Positions 12,834 through 22,842 of a stretch of 64,000 nucleotides of DNA are shown in pieces. Both the position numbers and the translations under genes were made by a program. The notes beneath the pieces were generated by a model. The model worked only from the letters and a program-made list of their open reading frames with translations. It was not told the origin of the DNA and searched no databases. Source of the stretch: Leguminivora glycinivorella (Eukaryota > Arthropoda > Insecta > Lepidoptera > Tortricidae); NCBI RefSeq assembly GCF_023078275.1, contig NC_062980.1, forward strand, positions 4,762,401 through 4,826,400, read 5' to 3'. Each line of letters begins with the position of its first letter. The stretch's first letter is position 1.

Positions 12834-13390
12834 TATTTCCTTAGAAGTAAAATTTTTGAAAGTCGCTTATTACGTCAAGTATACAATATACACGTAGCTT
12901 AATGTAGAAAATTCAAGTTTTTAGCTTTTATAGACCCGGAATATTTCAATTCTACTAATGCTCATATCGAAACTTTAAGTCGGTCTGGCGGATGGTTGGG
13001 TCCATCCGATTGGTCTGGCTGCTTATAAACGGTCTAGTTATAGGTCCCTGCGTATCATATATCAAAATCAGGCTTGAGAAAATGAGGTAAGTTAGAGTCG
13101 TTTTTTGCCAACTTTGTCGCGTCTGGTAAAAGTTATGGCCGGCGGAAACGGTCTGGCATTGATGATAACCAATTTCTAACAACGTGCTCTAACACATATA
13201 TAAAAATCAGCCTTGAGAATTTAAGGAAAGTAAGCACTTTTTTTTTCACCTTCATCACTTGATAGCAAAAAATTGGCCGATGGGCCGAACTAGAAAATAT
13301 GCACACATTAAACGCCGATGTGAACTCTACATTGTCCCAAAGTTTCATCCTTGAGAATTTGAGGAAGGTCTGCTGGCGGGCCTGGGCTCT

Positions 13391-14930
13391 TGATCTATAA
13401 GAGAATATCATGAGAATATAATCGAAAAATAACCATGTTAGGCCGACCGAACACATCCGACGCATGTCTCTGAATTCTGAATTAATTATCAGAATGTTTT
13501 TCAATGTCCCAAGCACATCCTGATTATTATTTTTTTAATTCTGATTTCTGAGTTCAAGAAACAACAGTATATAATGTAATGAAAGGGAACTTGTTCCTGC
13601 CAACAAACTGTTCTACAGTTTGGCGGAAAGTGTACTAATATCAACTGATTCATTTCCTGAATAATGTTTTTCAATGTTTCCGTGAGGACCTGACTCTGGA
13701 TACTTACTTACGTGTAAAACAAGTGTGACAGCAAAGCACAATGGGCACATTCAGTAGTGCTAGGCGCCTTCTACACAGAGTTTTTTTAACCTATTAACAT
13801 TTTTGAAGAATTAAATAATAGGCACTGGTATTGATGTGAAAACAAAATGTAATTAAGTCAATCAATAAAAATAGACAAAAGGAATACAAAAAATCATAGA
13901 CAAAAAAACTATAAAAAGGTAAAATAATATAAAAAGTTTGTGCAGTCTTGCACAAACATTATGAATTCTGACGAACCTCTTAATAATTTATACATAAATT
14001 CCAGTGACAGGTTGCCAGCCTGTCGCTTACGTCACAATTTAACCGATATCCCACAGTCGACTTCTACGACACCCACGGGAAGAAAGGGGGTGGTGAAATC
14101 GAAAGCACACGGGGTTTATAATTTATGTACGAATGAGTACACACACACCGGAACCGGATTATTAATTTCAATGGCAAATCCATGCGTGGGAGAATTGAGA
14201 CAACTAATCAATACGCATTTTCAGAGGTGCGTACTTTCTGAATCAAAAATCTGATTTCTAAATTATAAATTCAGACAAGCACCCGAAAGTGTGTAGCCGA
14301 CCTAACGTTGTCACCACAATTGTCGATATTTGTCAGAAAGCGGTCAGGGACTCATTTCGCTTCCTCGCGCCTCGTGTTCAAATTATATTTCATGATAAGT
14401 TTTCCGATATTTACCGTTTATAAATTGGACATTGAGGACATTTCGTCGAGTACTATTAACACACGCATTTCACGGTCAAAAATGTTCCAAGTTCACTTAG
14501 AGTAAGTGTATTTTAAAGCAGGCAATGTTTTGCATTATAAGATTTATAAGTATCAATTGAAAAGCTCATAATAAATAATAAGCGATCCCAGGAAGTCTCT
14601 GCAAATGTTATGAGTAACGCCCGTGTGGGTTTAGTAGATAGTGAGAAGAGCAATTTTCTTATATACCCCCAAATGGGTCCACTCTAGGTAAATTAAAAAT
14701 TCCAAAGTCCTCGATTTAGTTGTGTGACTGGCAGTATTTTCTTAACGCTATTTTTTTCATCTCCCGTACGTGAGTTGTTTTTATGGTTCATAAAAGCCAT
14801 TTTCTTGCTACTTTTACAATTTTTTCTTGTTTTTTAATCTATTCCCTAAGCCATGAGATAGTAGCACTGTTAGATAAATAATCTGTGTCTGTGTTCTAAA
14901 AGCAAGCGTTACAAATATTTCAACCTTCCA
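13391..14930. other. Upstream flank of the first recognised exon
   Basis: No coding exon recognised. 14005-14110 is a fragment of the dispersed repeat 'cagtgacaggttgccagcct' that recurs at 49040-49290 (inverted) and 56525-56760. An open stretch at 14308-14505 ends next to a GTAAGT, but its phase does not join the exon at 14934. Promoter and start codon were not located. Confidence 0.45.
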
Positions 14931-14933
14931 CAG

Positions 14934-15121
14934 CTTCTCCCAGGTCGGGCAAGCCAGACCGCCGGTGCCGTCTCCGTCGCTGGTGCCGCAGCCGACGCTG
15001 CCAGCTGTGGCGTCTGCTGCTGCTGCCCTTCATCCCTATCCTCGCGCTAATCGTGCAGACTACGCTATCACTGAGGAACAGCGTCACTAATGGGAGGGAA
15101 GTTGCTGATGTTGAGGAGCAA
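14934..15121 (+). CDS. NIT-like receptor guanylate cyclase, membrane-anchor exon (copy 1)
   Basis: First recognised exon of the window's host gene. The acceptor is 'aaccttccacag' and the donor CAA|gtaagt. It starts with two bases completing a codon and then encodes 62 residues: an Arg/Cys-rich basic stretch (residues 3-22), a hydrophobic membrane segment (about 25-44, WRLLLLPFIPILALIVQ) and the start of the extracellular region ending VEEQ. There is no in-frame ATG, so an upstream start exon must exist. The positive side before the hydrophobic segment predicts a signal-anchor with a cytoplasmic N-terminus. It splices in phase 0 to 33813. Of the six tandem copies it is the one with the longest basic leader and the best polypyrimidine tract, so it is probably the ancestral exon. 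Confidence 0.82.
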
Positions 15122-15225
15122 GTAAGTTCTAACTAGCCAGGGTTCACCGCGAGCGAAGTGGACTCTTTAATGACTTCCTTTTCGAATGACAAAGAGCTAG
15201 TTTCTGCATAGTGTAAGGTTGCCAG

Positions 15226-15386
15226 GGTCACCAGCGGTGGAAGTGAAATGCCACAGCCGCCGCTGCCAGCTGTGGCGTCTGCTGCTGCTGCCCTTCATCC
15301 CGATCCTCGCGCTGATCGTGCAGACTACGCTATCACTGAGGAACAGCGTGACCAATGGGAGGGAAGTTGCTGATGTTGAGGAGCAA
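15226..15386 (+). CDS. Anchor exon copy 2, candidate alternative exon
   Basis: Using the AG in 'aaggttgccag', the exon has two leading bases then 53 codons beginning S-P-A-V-E-V-K, so it keeps the phase of copy 1 (which begins S-P-R-S). It encodes the same membrane segment and the same VEEQ|gtaagt end. The basic leader of copy 1 is replaced by a shorter one. The polypyrimidine tract is weak. It could be a mutually exclusive exon or an unused recent duplicate. Confidence 0.5.
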
Positions 15387-15490
15387 GTAAGTTCTAACTA
15401 GCCAGGGTTCACCGCGAGCGAAGTGAACTGTTTAATTACTTCCTTTTCGAATGACAAAGAGCTAGTTTCTGCATAGTGTAAGGTTGCCAG

Positions 15491-15651
15491 GGTTACCAGC
15501 GGTGGAAGTGAAATGCCACAGCCGCCGCTGCCAGCTGTGGCGTCTGCTGCTGCTGCCCTTCATCCCAATCCTCGCGCTGATCGTGCAGACTACGCTATCA
15601 CTGAGGAACAGCGTCACTAATGGGAGGGAAGTTGCTGATGTTGAGGAGCAA
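15491..15651 (+). CDS. Anchor exon copy 3, candidate alternative exon
   Basis: Same structure and phase as copy 2, with one replacement in the leader (TTA for TCA, Leu for Ser). The membrane segment is identical and the donor CAA|gtaagt is intact. Use in mRNA is not shown by the sequence. Confidence 0.5.
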
Positions 15652-15755
15652 GTAAGTTCTAACTAGCCAGGGTTCACCGCGAGCGAAGTGGACTCTTTAA
15701 GGACTTCCTTTTCGAATGACAAAGAGCTAGTTTCTGCATAGTGTAAGGTTTCCAG

Positions 15756-15915
15756 GGTCACCAGCCGTGAAGTGAAATGCCACAGCCGCCGCTGCCAGCT
15801 GTGGCGTCTGTTGCTGCTGCCCTTCATCCCGATCCTCGCGCTGATCGTGCAGACTACGCTATCACTGAGGAACAGCGTCACTAATGGGAGGGAAGTTTCT
15901 GATGTTGAGGAACAA
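15756..15915 (+). pseudogene. Anchor exon copy 4, phase broken
   Basis: The leader reads 'ccagccgtgaag' instead of 'ccagcggtggaag', a net loss of one base. From the homologous acceptor the frame reaches TGA within a few codons. The body and donor are preserved, with Ala to Ser before D-V-E-E-Q. It could be rescued only by a different acceptor and phase. Confidence 0.65.
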
Positions 15916-16019
15916 GTAAGTTCTAACTAGCCAGGGTTCACCGCGAGCGAAGTGGACTCTTTAAGGACTTCCTTTTCGAATGACAAAGAGCTAGTTTCTG
16001 CATAGTGTAAGGTTTCCAG

Positions 16020-16179
16020 GGTCACCAGCCGTGAAGTAAAATGCCACAGCCGCCGCTGCCAGCTGTGGCGTCTGTTGCTGCTGCCCTTCATCCCGATCCT
16101 CGCGCTGATCGTGCAGACTACGCTATCACTGAGGAACAGCGTCACTAATGGGAGGGAAGTTTCTGATGTTGAGGAACAA
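16020..16179 (+). pseudogene. Anchor exon copy 5, phase broken
   Basis: Shares the one-base loss and the Ala to Ser change of copy 4, so one of these two copies gave rise to the other. Its early stop is TAA. Donor intact. Confidence 0.65.
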
Positions 16180-16283
16180 GTAAGTTCTAACTAGCCAGGG
16201 TTCACCGCGAGCGAAGTGGACTCTTTAATGACTTCCTTTTCGAATGACAAAGAGCTAGTTTCTGCATAGTATAAGGTCGCCAG

Positions 16284-16444
16284 GGTCACCAGCGGTGGAA
16301 GTGAAATGCCACAGCCGCCGCTGCCAGCTGTGGCGTCTGCTGCTGCTGCCCTTCATCCCAATCCTCGCGCTGATCGTGCAGACTACGCTATCACTGAGGA
16401 ACAGCGTTACTAATGGGAGGGAAGTTGCTAAAGTTGAGGAGCAA
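16284..16444 (+). CDS. Anchor exon copy 6, candidate alternative exon
   Basis: In phase like copies 2 and 3, from the AG in 'aaggtcgccag'. The end of the exon reads V-A-K-V-E-E-Q (Asp to Lys compared with copy 1). Donor CAA|gtaagt intact. The following spacer diverges after about 16470, marking the end of the array. Confidence 0.5.
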
Positions 16445-16470
16445 GTAAGTTCTTACTAGCCAGGTTTCCA

Positions 16471-16929
16471 CCGCGAGTGAATGACGAAGTGCTAGTAAGC
16501 AATATTAGGTGTGACCCTGGCAACCTAATACTAATACTAAGCGGTGGAAGTTAAAGGCGGCCGCTTCGCTTCGCGGTGGAAACCATAGGTAACTAGACTG
16601 GTCGCCGGCAGGGTAACGGAGGTATGCACTACGCGTATAGTCACCGGCATAAATATGTAATGATTTTTGTACCTTGTCATATCAACGTCTTGTTTGAAAT
16701 GTCATATGAAATTGTCAAACAATTAAAAGCGACAAGGTATAATAATCTTCACTTCTTTAAGCCGGTCAAGCCGGTGACTGTACTATGCAGCTACGTTTCC
16801 AAAATCCAGGCCAAATGCGTGCCCCCGGGTACCCAAGAGATATAGTGCGTGGATAAATTAGGTTTGCGTTTCCAGAAAAAGAAGTTTAGTTGCTTGCTAT
16901 CCACCGCTAAAGAAATGTGAATGTAGAGG
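16471..16929. other. Intron DNA after the exon array
   Basis: Contains degenerate pieces of the array spacer ('caccgcgagtga', 'gcggtggaa') up to about 16590. No further exon body is recognisable. Confidence 0.4.
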
Positions 16930-17215
16930 AACTAGCTTTTACCCGCCGCTTCGCTCGCGTTGAATTCGAAAATTGCGGAATGCTACATATAAACTCTCAC
17001 CCCCCATGTTACAAAAGTGGGGGGTTATAAAGAGACAAAATATAGTCTATGTTATTTTCCATCCCTTCAACTATATCCATTTCAAAAATCATGGCAATTC
17101 GTCGCTCCGTTTTGCCGATAATATTAATATGGATGAGCAAAGAGTTCTGAACGGAGTGTTTTTCAAAAATCAGGGCAGATCTTGGCGTAGCGGACCTGAC
17201 TAGTATTGACCTAGT
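16930..17215 (+). repeat. Dispersed repeat, 'cccgccgcttcgctcgcgtt' family
   Basis: Matches, in opposite orientation, 20981-21225 (words: cttcgctcgcgtt, ccccccat, atagttgaagggatgga, gctccgttttg). A common lepidopteran dispersed repeat. No protein. Confidence 0.6.
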
Positions 17216-17518
17216 TTTATTTGCTAAACCGCTTACTTCTTTTTTTATGTCAACTTTATCATTGCTAGTTAAAAGGACTCTGTTATGACACACCCATGGA
17301 TATTTTTTCCAGCTTAGCCATTTTCGCTAGACTCGCTAATGTTGATGGTAATATTTAAGTGTGTATCCTCTTGCGAGTTAAACTAAGTCCTTAACGTGTC
17401 CTCTCCACTCGCGTTGGAATTCACAACCATGGCTCATTCTAATGTTAAGGATGTAATGCCAATACGGATAACTGTGGCATAATGAGAAGTGTGTCTGACC
17501 TTCACATTTGGCATTTTT

Positions 17519-18053
17519 AGGGTTCCGTCCGTAGTCAACTAGGAACCCTTATAGTTTCGCCATGTCTGTCTGTCCGTCCGTCCGCGGATAATCTCAGTAA
17601 CCGTTAGCACTAGAAAGCTGCAATTTGGTACCAATATGTATATCAATCACGCCAACAAAGTGCAAAAATAAAAAAATGGAAAAAAATGTTTTATTAGGGT
17701 ACCCCCCCTACATGTAAAGTGGGGGCTGATATTTTTTTTCATTCCAACCCCAACGTGTGATATATTGTTGGATAGGTATTTAAAAATGAATAAGGGTTTA
17801 CTTAGATAGTTTTTTGATAATATTAATATTTTCGGAAATAATCGCTCCTAAAGGAAAAAAAAGTGCGTCCCCCATCCTCTAACTTTTGAACCATAAGTTT
17901 AAAAATATGAAAAAAATCACAAAAGTAGAACTTTATAAAGACTTTCTAGGAAAATTGTTTTGAACTTGATAGGTTCAGTAGTTTTTGAGAAAAATACGGA
18001 AAACTACGGAACCCTACACTGAGCGTGGCCCGACACGCTCTTGGCCGGTTTTT
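17519..18053 (+). mobile_element. MITE-like repeat with AGGGTTCCG ends, copy 2
   Basis: Same family as 4698-5195 and 31310-31896: left end AGGGTTCCG, inverted 'actacggaaccct' near the right end, and a GAGCGTG/CACGCTC tail hairpin ending 'ttggccggttttt'. Confidence 0.75.
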
Positions 18054-18568
18054 ACTCTTTGTCCCAGGTGGTTTTGCGAGTTCACAATTTTGCTTCTTGC
18101 AACTCACGATTGAACTCTCAATAAACACTGATCATTGTTTGAACAGGCCAAATGTAAAGTACAGACACACCTTAAGATCCCCCCCCCCTCTTCCCTCTTT
18201 TCCCTTATGAAACACCTAATTCGTATTGACCTTATCTAAAATATTCAACTAAGTGACTCATTATCAAGTTACAACTTATTCTATTTTTGTTTAATACATT
18301 CTTACGTAACAAGCGATGACATTTAGAGACAAGATGCAGTCAAAATCGGTTTACTTAGAATCCGTAACATCGACGTGACCGCAATTTTAAAGCGATGATG
18401 TCATTTACTCCCTGCAACTCCCACGGTCTCACAGTTCACCGAGTATTGACACCTATTAAGTATTAACGTTCAGTTATGATATTTATTGACGCATAGTTAT
18501 ATTGGCACAATTGGGCCTGAATAATAATCGTGTTATATCACCATAAATACCGACTTGACTTGACTTGA

Positions 18569-18592
18569 CGACCGGTCTGGCGCAGTCGGTAG
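18569..18592 (+). repeat. tRNA-derived SINE, 5' piece (A-box side)
   Basis: Contains 'gaccggtctggcgcagtcgg', the A-box head of the SINE family seen whole at 60629-60870. Its continuation resumes at 20701 after the inserted LTR element. Confidence 0.85.
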
Positions 18593-18839
18593 TGTAAGAG
18601 AGTCGGCCTATCAGTGGAGAGCATCCAAACATTTAAACAACGCTTTGAATCAATATTTTTTTATATTTTAGGAGCTAAGTACAACCGTTCACTCTCAATC
18701 GCTGCTTCTATATGAATGCCCCATTGAAGTGTCTGTTTTCCTTGACGTTCTTATACTGTTCCAATTTTAAATCAGGGACTGCCAGTCAGCGACCATGACT
18801 GCTGTAAAAGGTTTCATTCTGAATGCGAAACCTCTTACA
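18593..18839 (-). repeat. 3' LTR of the 18593-20700 element
   Basis: 247 bp, TG...CA ends with 8-bp perfect inverted termini. It has one apparent difference from the other LTR, in the A/T run near 18670. Confidence 0.92.
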
Positions 18840-20047
18840 TATCCCTCCCCCTTATGTTAGAAGCAGCCATTGTTCACAATACTACACCCTATCCTATCCT
18901 ATTCTACCCTAACTACCGGTTGGCCCTACCTAAGCCAGGCCCCCCTACAAAAAAAAAATCTCCTAACACCCAATAGTGACAGCCTCATTCAAGGTAGCCA
19001 ACATCTAACGCTCTTTGCGTGGTTGCCTAGTCCACGGTTGAGACCGCCATAATTTGGATAGTTGGACTATAGCCAAGGTCCTCGCAAATTAGTCAGATAT
19101 GGACTATGGTTAGGAAAACCAATGGCAAAAACCTAACCCCTGCCCATCGACTAATCCCTTTTATTTTGAACTTTCTGACAGCTAATTGTCTGTGGCCATG
19201 ACTAGATGACATTGACATGACAGCTGTTAGCAAATTCACCTAACTTCAAGTAAAAAAACAAGGCAAAACGTTTATTTCACATGAAAAAACATAATAAATT
19301 TTGAAGATGCCGATTCTTGTTGGCGGTGGCGTTGAAGTGGGGGCTTCTCATGGCCGCCAATCTTCCCGCCGCGCCGGTTGCGAAGTGAAGTGGAGCCCGA
19401 ACGGCTCATGAAGATTGCTGCAGCTGCAGTGCGCTGCACGTTGGTGATGACGACGAAGTGGGGGTTGCATATGACCGCCAGCCATCTCGCCACACCGTGA
19501 ACAGCTGGATCAACTGGTCATCTAGTCGGCCTTGTCTTGATACATGTAAAAGAAATGTGTATGAACATTGTTCTTTGTAGTCAGGAAATTATAAGGGTGT
19601 TGTGACGTATTACTCTATAACTTCAAACAATTATATCTATTTATTAAATATTTACAGTTTGGGGTGTGTTTTATTCCACAGTTTACATATTTTCATATAA
19701 CTTAACCTTATTGGTAGCTATAGGAAAACATTATGGAATAAATAAGCCTATCAAATAGTTTTTATTCTAATATAAACATTGCATAAATAATATGTATAGT
19801 ACTCTACATGTTATATATTGCGCCAAAATAATTAGTTCTATGTGGATATTTACAAATAATTATCCTTTTTAACATTAGGGATAGGCAAATGACATTTTCT
19901 GTCACAAGTCGTTTTTCCTTTGAAATAATGTACATTTTAGTTCACAAATCACAATTATTCCGTAAGTTCTACAATATAATGTATAATTAAAAGATTGAAA
20001 CTAAATTTACATTGCCTATCTAATGTAACCTACATATCTAGGAAGAT

Positions 20048-20203
20048 TTACTGCATATGTGTATGATTAAGTATATAGGTATGATGGAGCTGATGTTCAC
20101 GCAATTTGCGTCGACGCCCATGGTCACCGAAGAGGAGTCGTAGAGTTTCTTGAACAACACAATCTTGAGCGCCCGTTGCTCTGTTGAATGTCTCGCATTC
20201 CAT
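20048..20203 (-). CDS. Small ORF inside the LTR element (51 aa), function unknown
   Basis: ATG at 20203 to TAA at 20048 on the element's sense strand, about 250 bases downstream of the primer-binding site, where a gag start would be. The product is basic and His/Arg-rich (GDHGRRRKLREHQ within it). No zinc knuckle, protease or other known motif. It may be a gag remnant or a chance frame. Confidence 0.25.
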   Translation of the reverse strand: MECETFNRATGAQDCVVQETLRLLFGDHGRRRKLREHQLHHTYILNHTHMQ

Positions 20204-20453
20204 TTTTACGTCAATTCTGCACAGCTATATTTTAACTACGGAATGGGTGATAATGAGTATTAGATAATAAGAAATATATCACCCGGAATAGCTCTTCGTA
20301 TTGGCGACGATGGTCACTTTGTTTTCCTTCTTCTTAAAGCGCGTTTGGCTTATCGCTTGGCATGCGCTTCCTCGCGCTGTGAGGTCGGGGTTCGTTGTCT
20401 GAAAACTCTGAAACCGAAACTAGGGAAACTTTCAGACGTTAGTGCCTCCACCA

Positions 20454-20700
20454 TGTAAGAGAGTCGGCCTATCAGTGGAGAGCATCCAAACATTTAAACA
20501 ACGCTTTGAATCAATATTTTTTTATATTTTTGGAGCTAAGTACAACCGTTCACTCTCAATCGCTGCTTCTATATGAATGCCCCATTGAAGTGTCTGTTTT
20601 CCTTGACGTTCTTATACTGTTCCAATTTTAAATCAGGGACTGCCAGTCAGCGACCATGACTGCTGTAAAAGGTTTCATTCTGAATGCGAAACCTCTTACA
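20454..20700 (-). repeat. 5' LTR of the 18593-20700 element
   Basis: 247 bp. The interior adjoining it on the minus strand (20436-20453) is the primer-binding site, with no spacer. Confidence 0.92.
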
Positions 20701-20941
20701 GTAGTGACCCTGCCACGCCGCGGTCCCGGGTTCGAATCCCGGTAAGATCATTTATTTGTGTGATGAGCTCAGATATTTGTTCCTGAGTCATGGATGTTTT
20801 CTATGTACATATATAAGTATTTATATATTATATATATCGTTGTCTGAGTACCCACAACACAAGCCTTCTTGAGCTTACCGTGGGCCTCAGTCAATCTGTG
20901 TAAGAATGTCCTATAATATTTATTTATTTATTTATTTATTT
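20701..20941 (+). repeat. tRNA-derived SINE, 3' piece (B-box side)
   Basis: Starts at the duplicated GTAG and contains the B-box 'gggttcgaatcccgg', then 'atttatttgtgtgatga' and a 'tatttatttattta' tail. Together with 18569-18592 it makes one full SINE. Confidence 0.85.
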
Positions 20942-20980
20942 TATTTATCAGAATAACACCGCCCTCCTGACAATCCATAC

Positions 20981-21225
20981 TTCCATACTAATGTTATAAA
21001 TGGGAAAGTGTGTGTCTGTTTGTTTGTCCGTCTTTCACGCCAAAACGGAGCGGCGAATTGACTTGATTTTTTAAGTGGAGATAGTTGAAGGGATGGAGAG
21101 TGACATAGGCTACTTCTCGTCTCTTTCTAACCCCCCACTTCCCTAAAATGGTGAGTGGAAGTTTGTATGGAGCACTCCGCAATTTTTGAATTGAACGCGA
21201 GCAAAGCCGCGGGCAAAAGCTAGTA
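20981..21225 (-). repeat. Dispersed repeat, 'tagcttttgcccgcggcttc' family
   Basis: Reads in reverse from 'tactagcttttgcccgcgg' through 'ttcgctccgttttggcg' to 'tataacattagtatgg'. Inverted relative to 16930-17215. Confidence 0.65.
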
Positions 21226-21259
21226 ATCATATATTTCTGGTCAGGATTTAACAAAGTCC

Positions 21260-21560
21260 CTCGTCGCGTCAGTATCTTTGTATGTTTGTGATAAATCCTC
21301 GACTGATCTGCCCAAGGCACAATACCGCAGCATTTCGTGGCAGCTTTCGTTACGCTGCCACGAAATGCTGGAACAATCTTCCACCACCAATTTGGGAGAG
21401 CACTACAGTTAGTGGATTTAAGGCAGGCTTTTTTTTCATCTATTTGTATTGTTTTCTTCTTCTAGATTTTATAATTTTCTTTGTACTTTATTTGTTATTA
21501 TGTAATACAATAATGTGTGTTGCCTGAATAAACATTTTTCTATTCTATTCTATTCTATAA
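21260..21560 (+). pseudogene. Non-LTR retrotransposon 3' end: reverse transcriptase C-terminus
   Basis: The open frame encodes a segment like R-G-S-F-R-Y-A-A-T-K-C-W-N-N-L-P-P-P-I then S-T-T-V-S-G-F-K, the familiar C-terminal tail of jockey/CR1-type reverse transcriptases (R-x-S-F-x-Y-x-A-x-x-x-W-N-x-L-P). A short 3' UTR ends AATAAACA and a 'ttctattctattctattcta' tail. The upstream protein is missing, so this is a 5'-truncated copy. Confidence 0.7.
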
Positions 21561-22689
21561 ACTCAGAAACTATTTTTTACATTTATCAATTCAATCTTAA
21601 GGATAGCTATGTGGAATCCATGCAAAATATTTATCATTCAGAATATATTAAACTTCAAATATTATGTTTGGTAATTATTTGTATGATTAATTTTTTTGTT
21701 TTTTGTTCTTTAAAATACAACAAATACCTATAACATACTATTGTTATTTTAAATGCAAATGTTTCAAAAATGGAGTCTAAAGTCTAATAATGCATATCCT
21801 AAAGGCCAATCATCTTGAGTACTGTTGTTACAGTAAGAGAACTTCTGCTTTTGGTACGTGTATACTCTATTTTAAATACGAAGGCCCGTGTTATGGCGAA
21901 CTAGCCACTTTCCGTGTTTAGCAGTAACACAATGGTTTACTGCGACATAAGGACAACGAATTTTTTTTATACTACGTCGGTGGCAAACAAGCATACGGTC
22001 CGCCTGATGGAAAGATATTACTTGATATTGCTTGGTCAGCGACAAAAACACATGTATAAATAGCTATAGATAGGTACTTTAAATAAAGGTTGGTTACTTT
22101 CACACAATTTACTCCACCGTTGACCCTGTTTTATTATACTACCAGTTCCCGTGACTCTGCCCATCCTTATCTGTGATAACATAACTTGTTATCACATGGC
22201 GACCCTGCCATGATAACTTGTCAGGCCCTTTTTTGATGTGGCATGCTTTTTTTTACACACTTTCGCTCCAAATTAGATAACAAAAAGCAAACAAAAACAT
22301 TAAAGGCCCTTTTGTTAAAGTTCAAGTACTACGAGTATAGGGCCTGTTTATTTGAAGTGAAGTAGGTATAAGTACTGTTTGGTATTTCCCAATTCAAAGA
22401 TATGCCAATAAAACTTATTTATTGTAGACTCTACCCAATTACGCCACATCCGCACAAACAGTGTCTCTGATCTCATACAGGCAAGTTATTTGCAATCTAT
22501 TGTCGAAATTCCTGTAATTGAGGCATATTGCTTCCTGTACCCATTAATTTAGATTCGTTCATGTTTAGTCACTAGCACGTGTTGAGACCACAATAGAAAA
22601 TCGATCAGTATGTTGACTATGCTAAAAACGTAACCATTTCAAAATACATTTTCTAACTACTATATGTGGCAAATATAAGAGGTGTTCAG
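21561..22689. other. AT-rich intron DNA with a possible LTR end
   Basis: No exon seen. Near 22172-22196 a TGTGATAAC/GTTATCACA pair is followed at 22197 by TGGCGACCCTGCCATGA, the form of a primer-binding site. Upstream is AATAAAGG (22082). This may be the end of a BEL/Pao-like LTR, but no partner LTR was found. Confidence 0.3.
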
Positions 22690-22842
22690 TGTGCGAATGC
22701 ACAAACGCTCATGATAATATTTCTTTCGTAGCTATCTATCTCTATCGCTCTTTCGTATTGACGCGACAGAGCCAGACTACATTTCTGCGGCGTTTCGGTG
22801 GCGTTTCGCGTCGCAGAAATGCCATTCGGCTAACGGGGCCAG
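22690..22842 (-). mobile_element. MITE, 'gtagccgaatggca' family
   Basis: Inverted relative to 35759-35897. Ends 'gtgcgaatgcac' and 'tgccattcggctaacgg'. About 150 bp, GC-rich inside. No coding. Confidence 0.7.

Larger units (their letters stand above)
9085..13390. mobile_element. Foldback 1: 4.3-kb element with long inverted arms of tandem repeats
   Basis: The left arm (9085 to about 10389) and right arm (about 12113 to 13390) are inverted copies of each other, starting from AGAGCCCAGGCCCGCC at each outer end. Each arm contains an outer block of about 250 bp, then tandem copies of a unit of about 394 bp beginning 'ataacttttaccagacgcg' (+ strand starts 9336, 9763 and 10157; two inverted copies on the right). 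The loop (10390-12112) is AT-rich with no transposase. I see no clear target duplication. It fits a non-autonomous foldback-type DNA element. Confidence 0.85.
14983..16470 (+). repeat. Sixfold tandem array of the membrane-anchor exon, 264-265 bp period
   Basis: The tryptophan codon of the core CQLWR motif lies at 15008, 15273, 15538, 15802, 16066 and 16331, giving spacings of 265, 265, 264, 264 and 265. Each unit holds an exon body, an intact CAA|gtaagt donor and about 105 bp of spacer (acceptor AG at 'ttgccag' or 'tttccag'). Units are nearly identical, with mostly silent differences in the exon body. The first unit differs upstream of about 14983. Confidence 0.95.
18593..20700 (-). mobile_element. 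Young non-autonomous LTR retrotransposon inserted in a SINE
   Basis: Two 247-bp direct repeats (18593-18839 and 20454-20700) differ at about one position. Each begins TGTAAGAG and ends CTCTTACA. The flanks carry a GTAG duplication (18589-18592 and 20701-20704), and removing the element restores the SINE. Read on the minus strand, the 5' LTR is followed at once by TGGTGGAGGCACTAACG (a primer-binding site form), and the 3' LTR is preceded by a purine tract AAGGGGGAGGGATA (18840-18853). The 1,614-bp interior has no gag or pol, so it needs a helper. Confidence 0.92.

Noticed and set aside
9073..13516. Matching open frames of 72-127 codons at both ends of foldback 1
   Set aside because: They match only because the arms are inverted copies. 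The outer parts diverge with the flanking DNA and no known domain is present.
14308..14505. Possible upstream exon of the cyclase ending next to GTAAGT
   Set aside because: Its open frame leaves the wrong phase for the exon at 14934 and the one compatible frame contains a stop. No known sequence in it.
20715..20750. tRNA genes at 'gggttcgaatccc' sites (also 24295, 43245, 50102, 53915, 60680)
   Set aside because: The A-box and B-box heads continue into SINE bodies and lack a closed acceptor stem. None is a complete tRNA.
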